Source: Sphagnum magellanicum
Lineage: Eukaryota; Streptophyta; Sphagnopsida; Sphagnales; Sphagnaceae
Assembly (NCBI GenBank): GCA_021904315.1
Contig: CM038918.1
Location: 14,399,349 to 14,463,348 of the forward strand
Length of the DNA stretch: 64,000 nt
Direction of reading: 5' to 3'
Shown piece after piece: positions 22,304 through 36,219 of this stretch; within the stretch, counting starts at the first letter, position 1; the number at the start of each line of letters is the position of its first letter. A program made the translations under genes and the position numbers. The notes beneath the pieces are model-generated. The model saw nothing but the letters and a program-made list of their open reading frames with translations. It was not told the DNA's origin and did not search any database.

Positions 22304-25300
22304 ACAATTATGTGTAATATAATGACTTTGACATATATCCTCTTTTTACCCTTTTGCAAATCAATTACCCTTTTTTAGCTAAAGGTAACCTCAAGTGTAT
22401 ACCAATGTTGCTTAGTTCTTACTTTCTTTTCATAACCAGCAAGACAAGGTCTTCTTGATATTATGTTTCATAACACATAAGGTATCCATATGGATAAATA
22501 CACTATATGAATTAGCGTCAATTTTTGCAAGGGACCTTTTCCTTGGACACTCATATAATGAGTAATGAAAATAGGCAATTTGTCAGTTAGCAATTATGAA
22601 GACACTAATAAAAGTGCGTTCACTTCTAACAATGAACTTACGAAGTTCAAAAATATCAAATGGAATGGTAAAAAATTGAAAGTTTCATACTGATATTCAT
22701 TTCAAATTATTTATAAGGAGTTAGTATGTGATATAACATGAAATAATAAAAATTTCTGTGAATTCTTTCTTTCAAAGATTGTAACCAAATTTTAGCTAGG
22801 GATTTTTGAATAATATTCATAAATGTGCCATACTTTCATAAGTTCTTAAAGTTGTTTTTCTTCCATCTTCAAGTAATTTTCTTAGAGCTGCATACTTTGG
22901 ATTTTTCTACTTAAAATATAAATATTTAATTCATTTCTTTTGATATATGGATTTATTACAATTGAACCAATCATACCATATTAAATTACAAGTTTAACTC
23001 TATAGAATGGAGTTGTGTGAACTCTTGATTTTCAAATTTTGAGCCAATACCATATAGTGCATATACCTTTATTAAAAAATTCAAGAAATTAGACCCACCT
23101 ATTATCAATTTCCTTAACAAAGAATACCCTCAATTCCCAATTTACCCATAATTGTTCAATAATACCTTATTATGCATAACGGTTGGTTTTCAAATATCCA
23201 CCTTGAGAATTGCTAGGTACACATTGAGACAAGCACATTTTAAGGTTTAGGATTTTATTTTTCTAACCATGGTTACTTTCTTGTTTGGAAATGTTTCACC
23301 CATAAATGTGCATATTCATTTTATAAATATGTTTGCAATAGTTTTTAATAAAAGTACATAAAAAATTAATTATAATGGTTTTGAAAAAGAAAAAGTGGGA
23401 CAAAAGAAATTTGTAATTGAAAATTATAGTAAATTATCTATGATCATGTATATATTGGTTGTTTGGTAAAAAAGATAATTTAATTATTTTTGTTTTCAAA
23501 ATCCAATTATAAGTAACATAGAGTTATGCATTAATAATAGGTATGTATTCAAAAAATTTCAAAAAAATAACATTTATACAAGTGATTTTAGGTATTAATT
23601 TTTAATAGGTTTGATTAATGGATGGAAAATGTAATTTAGTTGTATTGATTATGAAACCATTGTGATAGACTAGTGTTTTTGATTGATTGCTATCTATATC
23701 CTATAAGTGCAAGGTTCAATCCTCCAAAAATATTGTGAATTGAAAAACAAAAAAATTCAATTTGCATTCTTCAAAATTAAGTAACACCAAACCTTAGTTG
23801 CACATATGACAATTTCTCTCCCAAGGAAACATACCAAAATTTGTTGATCACTTATAATTCAACTTTGAACTTTCTAGGTGTTATACATGGTTTTCATGAT
23901 TTGAAATGTGATTTGGTATTGAAATGTTTATTGATGTAATTTTAGAAATAAATTTGAGCATTTCATGCATGATGTTCTTTGAGTCATGCACAATCTTTTT
24001 CATTCCTCCATCATTCTTCACACTTTCAACTAAAATTAAAAATTCAAACAAATATATGATACCGAAAATTAATGCTAAAACATAGAATTTAAATTAATTT
24101 AAAGGTCACTTATATATCTAAATATGAGAAATTTAGATAATAACAAAGTGAGGAATTTTTATGCTCCTTCACATAATTACCCCCCTCAAACAATACCTTT
24201 TTTTAAAACAAAATGAAAAAAATCAACATGTAATGTCACCCTTAGGGATGAGGTTTTTTTATTAGTACATGGAAAGTTGCAAAATGAAATGTTACAAATG
24301 GATTTGTGGTTTGAGGATTGAGAAATTACTTGGAAGAAAATTCCAAACATATAAGTAGGTTATTAGATTTTGAAAAATTAATATTTGCCTCTTAAAAGAT
24401 TTGATTTTTGCTAGTTTTTCTAGATGCACTATTTATCAAGTAGATAGGTCACGGGAGGTCAATATATTTTTATTTTTCCTATGTCATGCATCATCTATGG
24501 TATTGTTTGAGGGTATCATGTAAAGGATTTTTTTAAATGTCCCGCCTTATTATGATTTAAATTTATAATACACCTTAAATTTAATTTAAAATTTATGTTT
24601 ACATAAAATTTTGGCATGCCATATATTTGTTTGAATTTTTAATTTGTCATGCACTCCTAATATGTTGACGCCTACAACTATCATTGTCACCACACATGTA
24701 CAAAACATAATGTGAAAATATCTTAAAATTTGATACATCATGTTCAAACATATTTTGGTCATTCAAAACATGATTCACCAACAACCATATAGAAATTCAA
24801 ATCCAAAAAACACAAAGCAAAATGCATTAAAATTTGCAAAAGAAATTTGCATGACATAGAAATATTATAACAAGAACAAACATGTGTTTTGGAATCTCAA
24901 ACCATGCAAAATGATTTGAGATCACACAACTTGGGATTATATCCCATCCACAAAATATCCTGAACCTATTCACACTTGAACCAATTTGAAATGAAAGCCC
25001 AAACAACTAAGCCAACTTGGTGTATCCCTAACTAATTAGCCTATCCTAACCAAACAAGTATACTAACGCACTTGAAAAAATTTGGTTGAAAATGTAAGAA
25101 GTGATAAAGGAAATAAGGTGATTGTGTGACTAAAAAATCATCATGCATCAATTTTAGTTCTAAACTCACATCAACAAACATTTATTTGAATTCTAGATTA
25201 AATGATGAAAACCATGTCTTGCATCCACAAACTCATTACAAACAACAAACATTTGATTTTTTTTCATGAGAAAAAAAAATATAGAAATAATCATGATGTT

Positions 25301-27007
25301 TTTGAGTTCCAAAATTGAAACAAAGTGCACATTACAACCTAGGTAAATGGACCACCATGTAAGCCTCCATTAGCTCCTTGTCTTAACCAAGTAAATATCA
25401 CCTCATTTTGTTATTTCATCTACTCTTAACTTTTAGTATAAATTACACCTTCTCCATCCTATTAATTGAACCTACTAACAACTAATATATATATATTATT
25501 ATAAGTTTTTTTATACATAGGTTATTTTTTTAAAATTAAATAACTATTATTAATGCATACCATATATTAATCATATTTGGAATTTGAGAATAAACATAAT
25601 TTTATTATAGAATTAATTGAATTTTTTTTTTACCCCACAACCAATATATGGGACCCTATATTTTTTCATGTAATTTTCTAATACAAAACAAATTGACTTT
25701 CACATGACATAGGCTAATTCACTAGTTTTCAAAAACATTAAGAACCAATAGGTAGACTAATAATACCTCTATTTGGTGAAGTCATTTTTTGGTATAGTTT
25801 ATGAATTATTTGAGATAAAGGGGTATTTTTTTGGCAAGGAATGAGTTAATAGAATTTTTAAAAATAATATTTAAAATATTTTTTTGTATATTCTCATAAT
25901 CAATATTAAACACCATATTTTCATTAAAGTAACTTATAAAAATTATTTAAAAAAAAAATAGTTGCACCTAATTATTATTTTGCACACTGTTTGGAAAAAA
26001 TGGAAAAAAAATTCCTTGGTACCTCTATTCATACATTTTTCATAATTGGTTTTTTTTCAACATATAACCTCCAACCTTGGTATATATTATTATTGTGAAA
26101 GTATTTTAATATTTAAAAAATGTAATTCAAAATCTTAGAAAACCCACCATTCTAAAAAAATCTTGCTATCACCGAATTTTTTGGATTTTAAATAATTTTC
26201 CTAGTCCCAATTTTTACATATTTCAGTTTTCAAGGTTCTTTACGTGGCCAAGTATTTGTTGGTCCTATATATGTTCATGATCATATATATATGTGTTGGT
26301 TCTTTAGTTTGATCAAGAACCTTGTCGTGAGTTGTTGCTCTTACTTACTTGATTATTTGGATTTATACATAGTTTCTTTTACCTTTCCAAAATGCACAAT
26401 GCATCGAAGTTAAATCACAAATAATATGTACGATGAACAATTTTGTAACCTAAGTTTCACTTGACATCTACTTTTGAAGGCAAATGAAGTTCGAGATGTT
26501 TACCAGCCACGTAGGGTGGTAAGCAAGAAAAGAGTTACCAGTTGGGTAAGATATGTATATATATATATACTGTAATATATACCTGCCCGACACTGCATTA
26601 TACCCATGGCATATCTAAGAAGAAGAAGAAGAGGTGCTTTGTCATGAGAACTGAGGCAAAATGATTTGTTTTCAGGACTTGCTTCTCGTCAGGTTTTTGT
26701 GTTTGGGTTTTGAGGGTAAGACGCAAGGAAGGTTGTAAATGGTTACAAAAGTGTGCACGTGTTGCCTCTCTCTAAAGCTTTTCCACTCTATTTGGAGAAC
26801 GTCGTCTGTCACATTCAGTTAAAATGCCTAGAAGAGAGAGAGAATTTAGAATCACTTGGCATGTATGGGGCGGGGCCTTGGATCAGATTAGTTGAAAAGT
26901 CCTGTTGGCCATGTGCAACATTAGTATCCTTAAATTTGGTTCCAACGGCATGCAGCAACGCAATCCAATACATCATGTCCCAAACATCATGATTGAACAT
27001 GATGTTG

Positions 27008-27028
27008 TCTCTCTCTCTCTCTCTCTCC
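27008..27028. repeat. (TC)n microsatellite
   Basis: Ten TC units; a TA run follows at 27079-27101. Confidence 0.9.
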
Positions 27029-27078
27029 CAGTCTTAGGATTCAGGAATCACCATAGCCAGTTGAGTGTTGATCAGAGG

Positions 27079-27101
27079 ATATATATATATATATATATAT
27101 A
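27079..27101. repeat. (AT)n microsatellite
   Basis: Eleven uninterrupted AT units. Confidence 0.95.
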
Positions 27102-27420
27102 CTGAACCACCCTTACGAGTGTGTCTACTGGCCAAGTGTTGGCTTCATAGTACATACCTAACATGAGAAATTAGGAACCCACAATCCTAGACTTATGATT
27201 GACATAAGATCTCCCTCTCTTTCTCAGTCAGAGCAACAATACCTAAGCTGGACTTTGTGATGAGAGCGGAATCCATCCTGGTTTTGCAACAACTGACAGG
27301 AAATCAATTCCTGGGCAATTTCCCCACATTCCTATCAGGCTCTTGAAGAAATGGGGCCTTTTAGTTCAGTCCAAGCTTGTTTCATCAAAGTTTATGGTAC
27401 TGGTGGTGGTACTACCTGAT

Positions 27421-27473
27421 TGTAAAGCACTCAGAGAAAGTTCATAGTGTATGTGGAGGGCACATTATATCCA
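27421..27473 (+). repeat. Dispersed repeat copy (partner at 22251-22303)
   Basis: Second copy of the short repeat described at 22251-22303. Confidence 0.6.
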
Positions 27474-29102
27474 TGAATTTTCCTCCTTGAAATTGGGAGC
27501 TATGTTATACCTACTCCTCAAGTGTGGGAGGGAAATTATGCCTACTTATAGGTGTAAGAACCTTCCCACACTATGGGGGAAGTAGGCATAAGAACCCTCC
27601 CATTCATACACCTCATGATCTACATAGGTTTGGTTCATGATAAATTTTGACTTGTGCTGTCTTATACTTAAAGCCCAAGGGTGGGGAACATTCCCAAAAT
27701 GCAGGACGAGACTTGACTGTTGCCACATCCTAAGGCCCCTTATTTTGATATGTTTAGTATGAAAAATAGTCATGGTTTGGGCCAGTAAAATGGTGTTGGG
27801 TCAGTATTTGGGACACAAGGATGCTGTGACTGCAAAATGCACTATACAATGTATTTGATCATCGATTGGGTTGGTGTTAGTCATTTATTACATCCGCCAT
27901 AGAAATTAAGTGTTGATCAAATGTTCTCACACCTCACCCTTAAACATGAATTTTTTTTTGCATATATTTTACTGAGACACCGTTTAAATTTTAACACTTG
28001 GGTCAAATGCAAAAATGCAATATGAAAGTCAGTTTTCACATTACTATATTGCTATTCCTTGTCCATTTTAATGATACTTTCCAATCAATGGAGACACTGG
28101 AAAACATTTATTAGTGTTCAAATGTTTTCCAGTTGAACAGTGTCACATTCTTATTTTACTTCATATGAGCAGAACACACACCAGAATGGAACTGAACTTT
28201 AAGTCTGTGGAGGGGGCAGACAACAGAGGGACCAAGGGGATAACATCAGCTGGTAAGACAAAAGGATATAAGCCTAACCCAGGCCCCCTGATGCACTCAT
28301 TCATTCATTACCAATGCTCCTGACAGCACTCTCATAAATGTTTACAGTCAAGGCAGTTGTCCATTTCTAATTGACAAAGTCTTCATGTTTGGCGGGGGAG
28401 GTGGGCAGGGGGAGCACTGCTTTCAGCTAGCTGGAGCCTGGTAGCCTGACCCTTGACTGTACAAAGTGGGAATTATACATGCAGAAGAATATGCCAGTGT
28501 ACATATATATACATGTATAGTCTGGAAGATGTTGTCTATTGCATATGGAGTTCTGTAAGAGAAAAAGATCAATCCCCAAAATTTTCCATAATTGAAATTT
28601 TTTGAACAAAAGAATCAAAATTTGTGAAATAGTTAGCAAAAGCAGTTACCCATTTACATGAATACACATGCTCTCTGGAGCCCAGCAATATCAGACCGAA
28701 GTGGGGTAGTTTACAGAGCTGTGTCATGAACCCCCCTTGGTTGTTGTCACTTTAGCTTACAGATTTCTTTGTTCAGGACCTTTGAACTGTTTCAATAATT
28801 TTTCACTACTGAAACAAACTTTGAGTAGTTGCTGGTATGAGACTCTTGTTGGCTCACCCAAACCCCTTCATGATTGAACTCACTCAGACAAAAATATGAT
28901 TCTAGAAAGTCCTGTAAATTCCATGGATGACACTAATAAGCCTTTCAACCCCTGGTTGTTGACCCCTGCTTGATTTTTTGATTCTAGACATACTCAAGTG
29001 CAAACACTTGATCAAAGCCAGCATCTTCAGTTTTTTCCATCTAGAAGCTGGAACAAACCCCTTCTACCTCTTCATTTGTGCATCAGAAGTGGCTTATGAA
29101 TT

Positions 29103-29105
<3 letters not shown>

Positions 29106-29141
<36 letters not shown>
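29106..29141. repeat. (CT)n microsatellite
   Basis: Eighteen uninterrupted CT units. Confidence 0.97.
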
Positions 29142-29143
<2 letters not shown>

Positions 29144-31308
29144 GGCCATTGGCATGATAAGGGTCAGTTTTTAATTATTTCAGAAATTGTGGCTGAAAAT
29201 GCCAAGCAATAATACAGTAGGCTAACACAATTGCAAATCACTAGCTAGTTTTTGAGAGGAATTGAAATTTGCTATCAAGAAGTGTAGTAAAATAGTTCTA
29301 TTGATTTCTAAGTGTGTGTGGATGAAACAAGGCAAAATGGTCATCTATTTTACATGAAAACACTATCAGGCTCTGTGGAGGGAATGATTTTTTAAAAATC
29401 CTCTGACCTTCAACTTTGATAAACTCTGAACTCTTCCAATAAAATTAATTTAAAAAGTCTAATTTGATACTTTTTCTGGAACTGGAATATGTGACAGAGA
29501 ACCTCTCTCCCCTATACTGTGTATAATGTATACCAGTCTTCATTGATGTTGTTGATAACCTCTGGTCTTGGTTTTTGCTAACCATAAAAATCAAAGAACC
29601 TGAGTGGTGCTGTATTCCTTGGCCTTGCTGAATACACACCCATATATGCATCTCTTGCCAAACTGTTTTTGATAGAAGATCACCCATCAACCCAAGAAAA
29701 TTTCCATCCTGAAGTCATACCCTTATAATCTCTTGAATTCAACAGTGATTGCTGGAAACCTATTCCTATGATGAAGCACACCCCAACCATGAGTTTATTA
29801 GTTCCTAAAACCTCTCTCACTTTTGTGAATAAGTGCCTCCTCATTTTGAGCATCGGCCGGCTTAAAGGAAAACAACACACCTCATAACAGATAGGGCCAT
29901 CGCCAATCTGAATGCTATTCCCTAGTAGTACCTGGGTCAGTTCGACAAGAATTATATTGCTTTCATAAATGTTTAAATTTTCAAAATTAAAAATTAAAAA
30001 ATCAAAAAAAAAAATTCCTGAAGGAAAATAAAGAATCCGATGGAATAATTGGGAATATATATATGATTTTTTGAATTGGAGTCCTCAAAATTATTTAACA
30101 AACATGTGTCAAAGTGACCAAAGTACTACAATAATATTTTGACGGTGATATGTTATTCAGGCTAAAGTTATAATATAGAATTGAGTGTGCATGATTTGGC
30201 AAACTTACACAATAGATGTACAAAATGTGGGTGCATTTCAGCTGTCCTCGTTCATTAGACCAGTGAATTCTCACCAGGTCCTGTTTACTAGGACCAGCGA
30301 ATTCACTCAAAATTCAGCAAAATCACTTGACATACTACATCTTTTGTTGTAAAAGGAGGGAGGGACCAGATGTTGTTCAAATACATATGTTTATGGCCAG
30401 GGGAAAAAAAAAAGTCCAGTCAACATGAGCCATAAAGGTCGCTTGTTGACTCGTCAAAACAGCCATTAAATCATCTGAAGGCTTTTTACTTCTCACACAT
30501 CAATAAGCTTGAGGTGAAACCATTCCAAAAATACATAAATACTCTGAAGCTGCAACACCAGCAGGGGTGTAATGAATGTTATTAACTGGATTCTATCACA
30601 ATAATACCTTACTTTATATACACACACATACACACACGACAATCTTCACAAAACTCGTACTGAAATTAGGCCTGGAATTTCATCATGACCAAATATATAG
30701 TGGAGATCCTACAGATGTCCTGAAGGCGGGGTCAGCAGGATGCAATGAACACTTAAAAGCAGGCCAAGATCCAGAAGGAAAAGGCCTTTTAATTTTTTCC
30801 TGACCCTTTTTGTTGCTTTCTACAAAAGGGAGAACATTTTTTTTTTCAAAAAAATCCCCTATAAAAAAGTATTTGGCACCTGGCGGCAAGTAGAGATCAC
30901 TTCAATGTAGATTTACACAGCTTGATCCTCGGGGCATAAGTTACCAGGAATAGATAGTCCAAAGCCTGTTGGGTGCCAGTTTTACAGCTTACAGCAAATG
31001 AAGAGGCTCAGATTTTTACACTGTAGCTTCGACAAGCTGTGCAATGAACTCTGACCCAAGCTTGGGTATGGATCAACAGTGCTGGATGGGTATCTGGTTT
31101 TGTTAATAACTGCCTGTTCCGGCTTTTACAAAACAATCAGAATCCAAAACAATCAGAATCAAAGAGTTGCTAGAGCTTTTGGTTATTTGAAAAACCTCAA
31201 ACTACTGGCAGTTTTGATGAAAGAACCAGTAAAGAACTGGCAGTTAAAAGGTGATTGATTATTCAAGAAAAAATACAAAATTTTCAGAAACCTGATTTGT
31301 ATAGCTGC

Positions 31309-31380
31309 ACCAGTTCTTTGATTTTTTGAGAATCGCAATCATGAACCTTAAGAACCGCCCTAATAACCTACTGGGGTCTG
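31309..31380 (+). repeat. Dispersed repeat copy (partner at 5169-5240)
   Basis: Second copy of the repeat described at 5169-5240, inside a longer stretch of degenerate AGAACC and CCAGT words at 31.1-31.4 kb. Confidence 0.45.
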
Positions 31381-32269
31381 TCGCTGTTCTGATAACCACC
31401 TTGAAACTGGTATGGAATACCATCTGCTTTTCTTATCATTGTTCAAGAGTAAACTCCACAAGTGCAAAATGTATCCTGAGATTTTGAAGTCATAGTAGTT
31501 GGAGGGAAGGAAGAATTTATTTTCAAGTTTTTCTCAAAAAGTGTTGTATTAGGCTAGGCCTTTCTAGTTGGTTGAAGCAACTTTGTTCCCAATTTCAATA
31601 GATGGTTGGTCGCTGGTGCCACTTCGTACACATGACATTCATGAATGAAAATATGTAACTTTGTTTTGAAAGCAAGAAGTAAGTTTTCTGCAAGATTTCT
31701 TGAGAGTGATGTACTACATTCAAATCATAATTTTTCAGGTGTGTGCTTATAGAAAATTGAGGCCCCAGGAGTTGGGAAATCAAACTTGAAACTGCCAAAC
31801 ACTTGTGTAAAAATACAATATAGTAATAACCCTATATTATTCTTTTTACTCTTTCTAACAGTGTTTTCTCTGGAGATTTTGATGTATAAACTAAATGGCT
31901 ATTGAGATTACCATGTGGGAGTAATTATGGCTAAAAAGACACATATTAAACTAGTTTTATTTTTCTACACATGATCAAGGATCATTATTCATGTGGCTAT
32001 ACAACTTGACTTGTGTTGAACAAAATTTGGTTATATAATTTATATTTTATTGACTTCAACTTGTGACAATATTCCAAGGGTTCATCACAAAACTAGGAAT
32101 GAAACAACTAGCCAAAGAGCTAATAGGCAATACGAATTCAAAAGCAACATTTAAAAAAGTTTCAGCCCATATTCTCTAGCCTCTCTCAAACCTAGAGCGA
32201 GTTCACTAAGTGTTCTTTCACATTAAACATTTTCCCCTAAACTTCTATGTTATGCATTTTTGCTCCTCG

Positions 32270-35200
32270 ACATGCATCAAATGCATTATCATATAAAAGA
32301 TTCGCTAAATTATAAAAAGTTTGAAAGTACATGCCCACAACTATGGGTCGGTGTTTAGGAAGCTAATTTTGTAGCTTACTTTCTGTGAAGGAAAGTGTCG
32401 AAAAAATATGTTCATCCTCAATTGAACCCAAGACTTGTACCATGGCTGTTTTGACAACTTTGAAATATTCAGACATAATTTTCATCAAAACAATTAAACT
32501 AGACAATTTGCACCACAATTTTGCAATTGGATTCACCTCATATGGGCTCCATTGTAGCTACAACACATGACTACATGGTGCATTTGAATGTGCTTGCTTG
32601 AAGGTCAAATGTTGATAGTGATAAAATTGGGGAAGAAATTGTTCTCAAGTTGTGTTCATGTATCCATTCGCTTTTTAGAAAGGCAAGATGTTGAACAAAG
32701 TTCTCCTCCACATTGGAGCCAATATTGAGGATAGATTATCCCCATGGCATCCATAATATGGCTAGTAGGAAACCTTGTGGTGAACTCCCTAGTTAAGGAG
32801 TTGGTGGCCTCTACAAAACCAACAATGAACACTATTTTTATTATCAACAACTACTTTCACCAAGAGCTTTTCTACATCCTTGTGTATGTAGAATTTGATT
32901 TTCTAAACCTAATCAAATACCTAATCAAAATATTTTAAAGATTCAAAGAAACTTTGACAAATAAGCTAGACAAGTTGAAACTATTTGATTTGTTCACCTA
33001 TCTTGACCTCTTTTACTATATTGTCAAAAACATTTTGAGTGACTCAATTGAAATTTCCAAAAAATGGATCAACATAAATTGCAAGGAATGTGTGGTTGGC
33101 AATGTAAATTGTTAAATATTCCACTCTTGAATCAGTGATGTCCAAAGCCTTGACTACCCAACACAAGCCAATGGTATCATGTTTTGAAGCAACCAAATCC
33201 TTGAAACCTTTGAAGCATCATAAACATAACATGTATTTGGATCACCATATAATGAATATAAGTGGGATTGCTAAACCTTTATGGCTACCACATAATTGCC
33301 AACAAAGACATCCTTCTTTTCTTAGAATTTGATGAATGCATGTGAGTAGTTTCAAGCAACAGCAATAAACAAACAAGAGCCAAAAGCAAGGAAACATCAC
33401 ACAAAAGTTTAAAATTGGTCCTAGCAACCACAACCTCCATATTGTCTTCATCCATCTTCAACATCAACATCTTGTATTTTGACATAACACATCTAGTTGG
33501 GCTCAACATGCTTATCCAACATGTTTTGACATTGCAAAGGATCTTGTTACCTTTGGTTTGCAAAATTTGTGTAAGTTTGGTGAACTCCAGATGTTTCTTT
33601 GGAGAGTGAGCAAAGAATGTGTAAAGAGATTGTAACATTGTGTCTAGGAGACCACTTGCAAATGGCTTAATGCTTGGATTGCCAAATTTGTGCAATGAGC
33701 ACAACAATGAATGCTTTCCAATATGGGGGGGTTGTATTGTTGTTGTAGTTGTTTAGTGACACCATTCCTTGTTCCTTATCAAATTAACAATCAAGGTATT
33801 AGTTCTTTGAATGTAGTATCCAAATTGTTCGTCTCTTTCTACCCATACCACTTTATTCATACTAAAAAGACCTTCCTACACCTTCTACATTTGATTAACA
33901 TTGATCCATTTGAACCCCTTAAATTTTGTAATTTGAAATTTTCAAACAAATTAGAAGCTTCCAATGAATTTGTTAGGCCTCATGAATGCCTAATTTCAAT
34001 GAAAGTATATAAAAGTTGCTTCCCAAAGGTCTTTTGTTTTTTCAAGAGAAATTTCACAAAAAGTTCCAACAAACCAAAACAAAAAGAGTTCAAATTTCAC
34101 ACCTAGAATACATTGACACCATCTATGGCAAAGGATATTAACTTGAAAGCCATGTCTTCTTCTAAGACCCCACCATTTTTTTGTAATGCTTTGACAATAA
34201 CTTTGGTCAAATTGTTATTTCCCCCGCCTTTTGTAACGTGCTCCAAAGAAATCAAAATTGGAACCTAATCCCATAAGCATCACATAAGCATGCATGCACA
34301 TCCAATTCACATTATCGATGTTGGTGACTTCATTACAAGTTAAGGCAAGGGTGCAAATGAGATCCAATCAACCAACGGTGTTACTTTAGAAAAGAATTGC
34401 ATGTCCTTTTGCCCATAAATCACTTTTTCATACACATGAATTTTTGAACAATTGTTTTTTCAAATTGTTATAACAAATGCCTATAATTGTCCAAATACAT
34501 GGCTTTTTTTGTTTTTAATTTTTAATTAAATGTTAATTTCTAAAAGTGTGTTATTTTTTGTTAAATCAATACGATTTCATCTTTAAAAATGATAACAATT
34601 TCAAATCATACCCAAATTTTGATTTTTTAAATTTTTATGTTTTCTTGTATTGTAAGTTACAACTTTTTAAACACATCATGTAATTATACCCCATTTATAT
34701 GTGGTAGAGCACTTTTGAAGTTTTAAAATTCTGAATCAATTTTGGAGAGTTCTTTGAATTTATAAATTTTTAGAATTCCACATATTTTAAGGTATGAGTG
34801 TTTTTTTAATGTGGCTAATCAATTTTTATTTCCTCAATTTTTTTCCCACAAATCTTTTATTATTATATGAATCCTTTTGATAGTCCTTTACAAAATTGAT
34901 TCATTTTTACACAATAGGTGTTCACTTTCAAAGGTTTTTAATCAAAACTTAAACTTCAGATTTTATCAAATGGATTTTTGGTTTGAACTTTTTGACATTC
35001 ATATGAATTGAAAAAAAAACAACTTATCATGATTGCCATGGTTTTAAATGGTAAAACAAAAATATTCTTCCAAATTGACTGTTTTTTTTCATCTTCCAAC
35101 GCCCTTCCCAATTCATTTGATTATGATTATAATGTAAGATAATTTGATGCAACTACCACTTCTTTCAACTTCCTCACAAGCTTGTTATACATCAATGCAA

Positions 35201-35600
35201 CCATTATGTAGGTAACTATGTTTGACCAATGGTTCTTTGGCATCAATAACACTCCCAAAAACTTAGACAAAAGCTTTTGAGCTTCATATTCTAACATTGG
35301 TTTCCCTTGTTGGAGAAGGTGAAAAATGGTAGCAAATTGCTACCTCTTGTGACTTCTTTCCTTTCAATCCTCCTTGGATTTGTTCAAGCATTGTGATTCG
35401 ATTCTTGTGAGAAAAAATGGGTTCATTTTGAAGATGTTGACATTGTTTATTGATAAACCACTTTCTAATTTTAACTCCAAGTGGGTCTTGGCATGGTTGG
35501 GAGGACAAAAATCTAACAAAAATAAAACTTGGTCCAAGGTCCATTTTGCAAGCTTTACAATGTGCACAGTGTTGACACGTGATGATGACAAAATGAGATC
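32270..35600 (-). mobile_element. Decayed hAT-like transposase (ZNF862-like family), near full length
   Basis: Minus-strand fragments occur in the right N-to-C order but in shifting frames. At 35590-35240: KWTLDQVLFLLDF, QFATIFHLLQQGKPMLEYEA and LLMPKNHWSN. At 34390-34110: CNEVTNIDNVNW, NLTKVIVKALQKNGGVLEED and LISFAIDGVNVF. At 33720-33290: CAHCTNLAIQALS, LQSLYTFFAHSPKKHLEFTK, VKTCWISMLSP and NFKLLCDVSLLL. At 32850-32700: RFPTSHIMDAMGIIYPQYW. At 32460-32290: MVQVLGSIEDEHIFSTLSF, the hAT C-terminal dimerisation region. These blocks correspond to hAT-derived ZNF862-like proteins common in plants. Multiple stops and frameshifts make it non-functional. I could not define terminal inverted repeats or an 8-bp target duplication, so the outer limits are approximate. 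Confidence 0.8.
35385..35481 (+). repeat. Duplicated block of the hAT relic, copy 1
   Basis: About 97 bp within the N-terminal coding part of the hAT relic recur at 36124-36219 in the same orientation. Shared words include GATTCTTGTGA and AAAAATGGGTTCATTTTGAA. Confidence 0.75.
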
Positions 35601-36123
35601 TATCCATTCTTAACAATTTTTTTCTATATGTGATTTGTGCATTGTAGAGGCTAGTGATTTATATAAGTCTAAAAAATTTAAACTCAAAACACCTTCATTT
35701 TTTAATGCTATGAACTTCTCAAAACAAGGTGTGTGTTTTCAACAACCAAAAGTCCATAGTGTAATATTTCCAATTCATATGATGCAAAACTCTTTTGCAT
35801 TGTTTTTATTAATACATTTCCACCTTGAAACCAATTCCCTAAACAAGTTTTAGATCCATCATTGAATCATATTAAAGTTCATAAACTTAATTGTAGTTGG
35901 TGTTACACTGTATAAAAATTTCAAAAGTCCATAGCTCTTGGGATTTTATGTTTTTTGCATTAAAAAAAATTGCACCATGTAAATATTAAAATCTATTATT
36001 TGAAAATGAGTCCCTACCAACCAAACCCAACATATGTAATAATATATAACACTTGCAATCACACCCACTGCAAAAAAGTACCACCATGATGCCAAAATTG
36101 GTCCACCCCACCATGCCAACACC

Positions 36124-36219
36124 CAAGCATGTAGAATGATTCTTGTGATAAAAAATGGGTTCATTTTGAAGATGGTGACATCACTTATCGATATACCCCT
36201 CTCCTACTTTAACTCCAAG
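36124..36219 (+). repeat. Duplicated block of the hAT relic, copy 2
   Basis: The second copy lies about 740 bp away from the first, just outside the recognisable transposase. It may mark a partial tandem duplication or a second, truncated element. Confidence 0.7.

Larger units (their letters stand above)
16041..32260. other. Long AT-rich intergenic stretch without a recognisable gene
   Basis: Both strands were scanned. Open frames (for example 17575-17961 + and 29445-29880 -) are short and match no domain I know. Several stretches are dominated by degenerate AACCAG/GAACC words: 16.1-16.35, 17.05-17.25, 21.08-21.24 and 31.1-31.4 kb. Dispersed repeat copies and microsatellites are listed separately. 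I could not recognise retroelement protein domains, although old unrecognisable transposon remains are likely. Confidence 0.5.
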
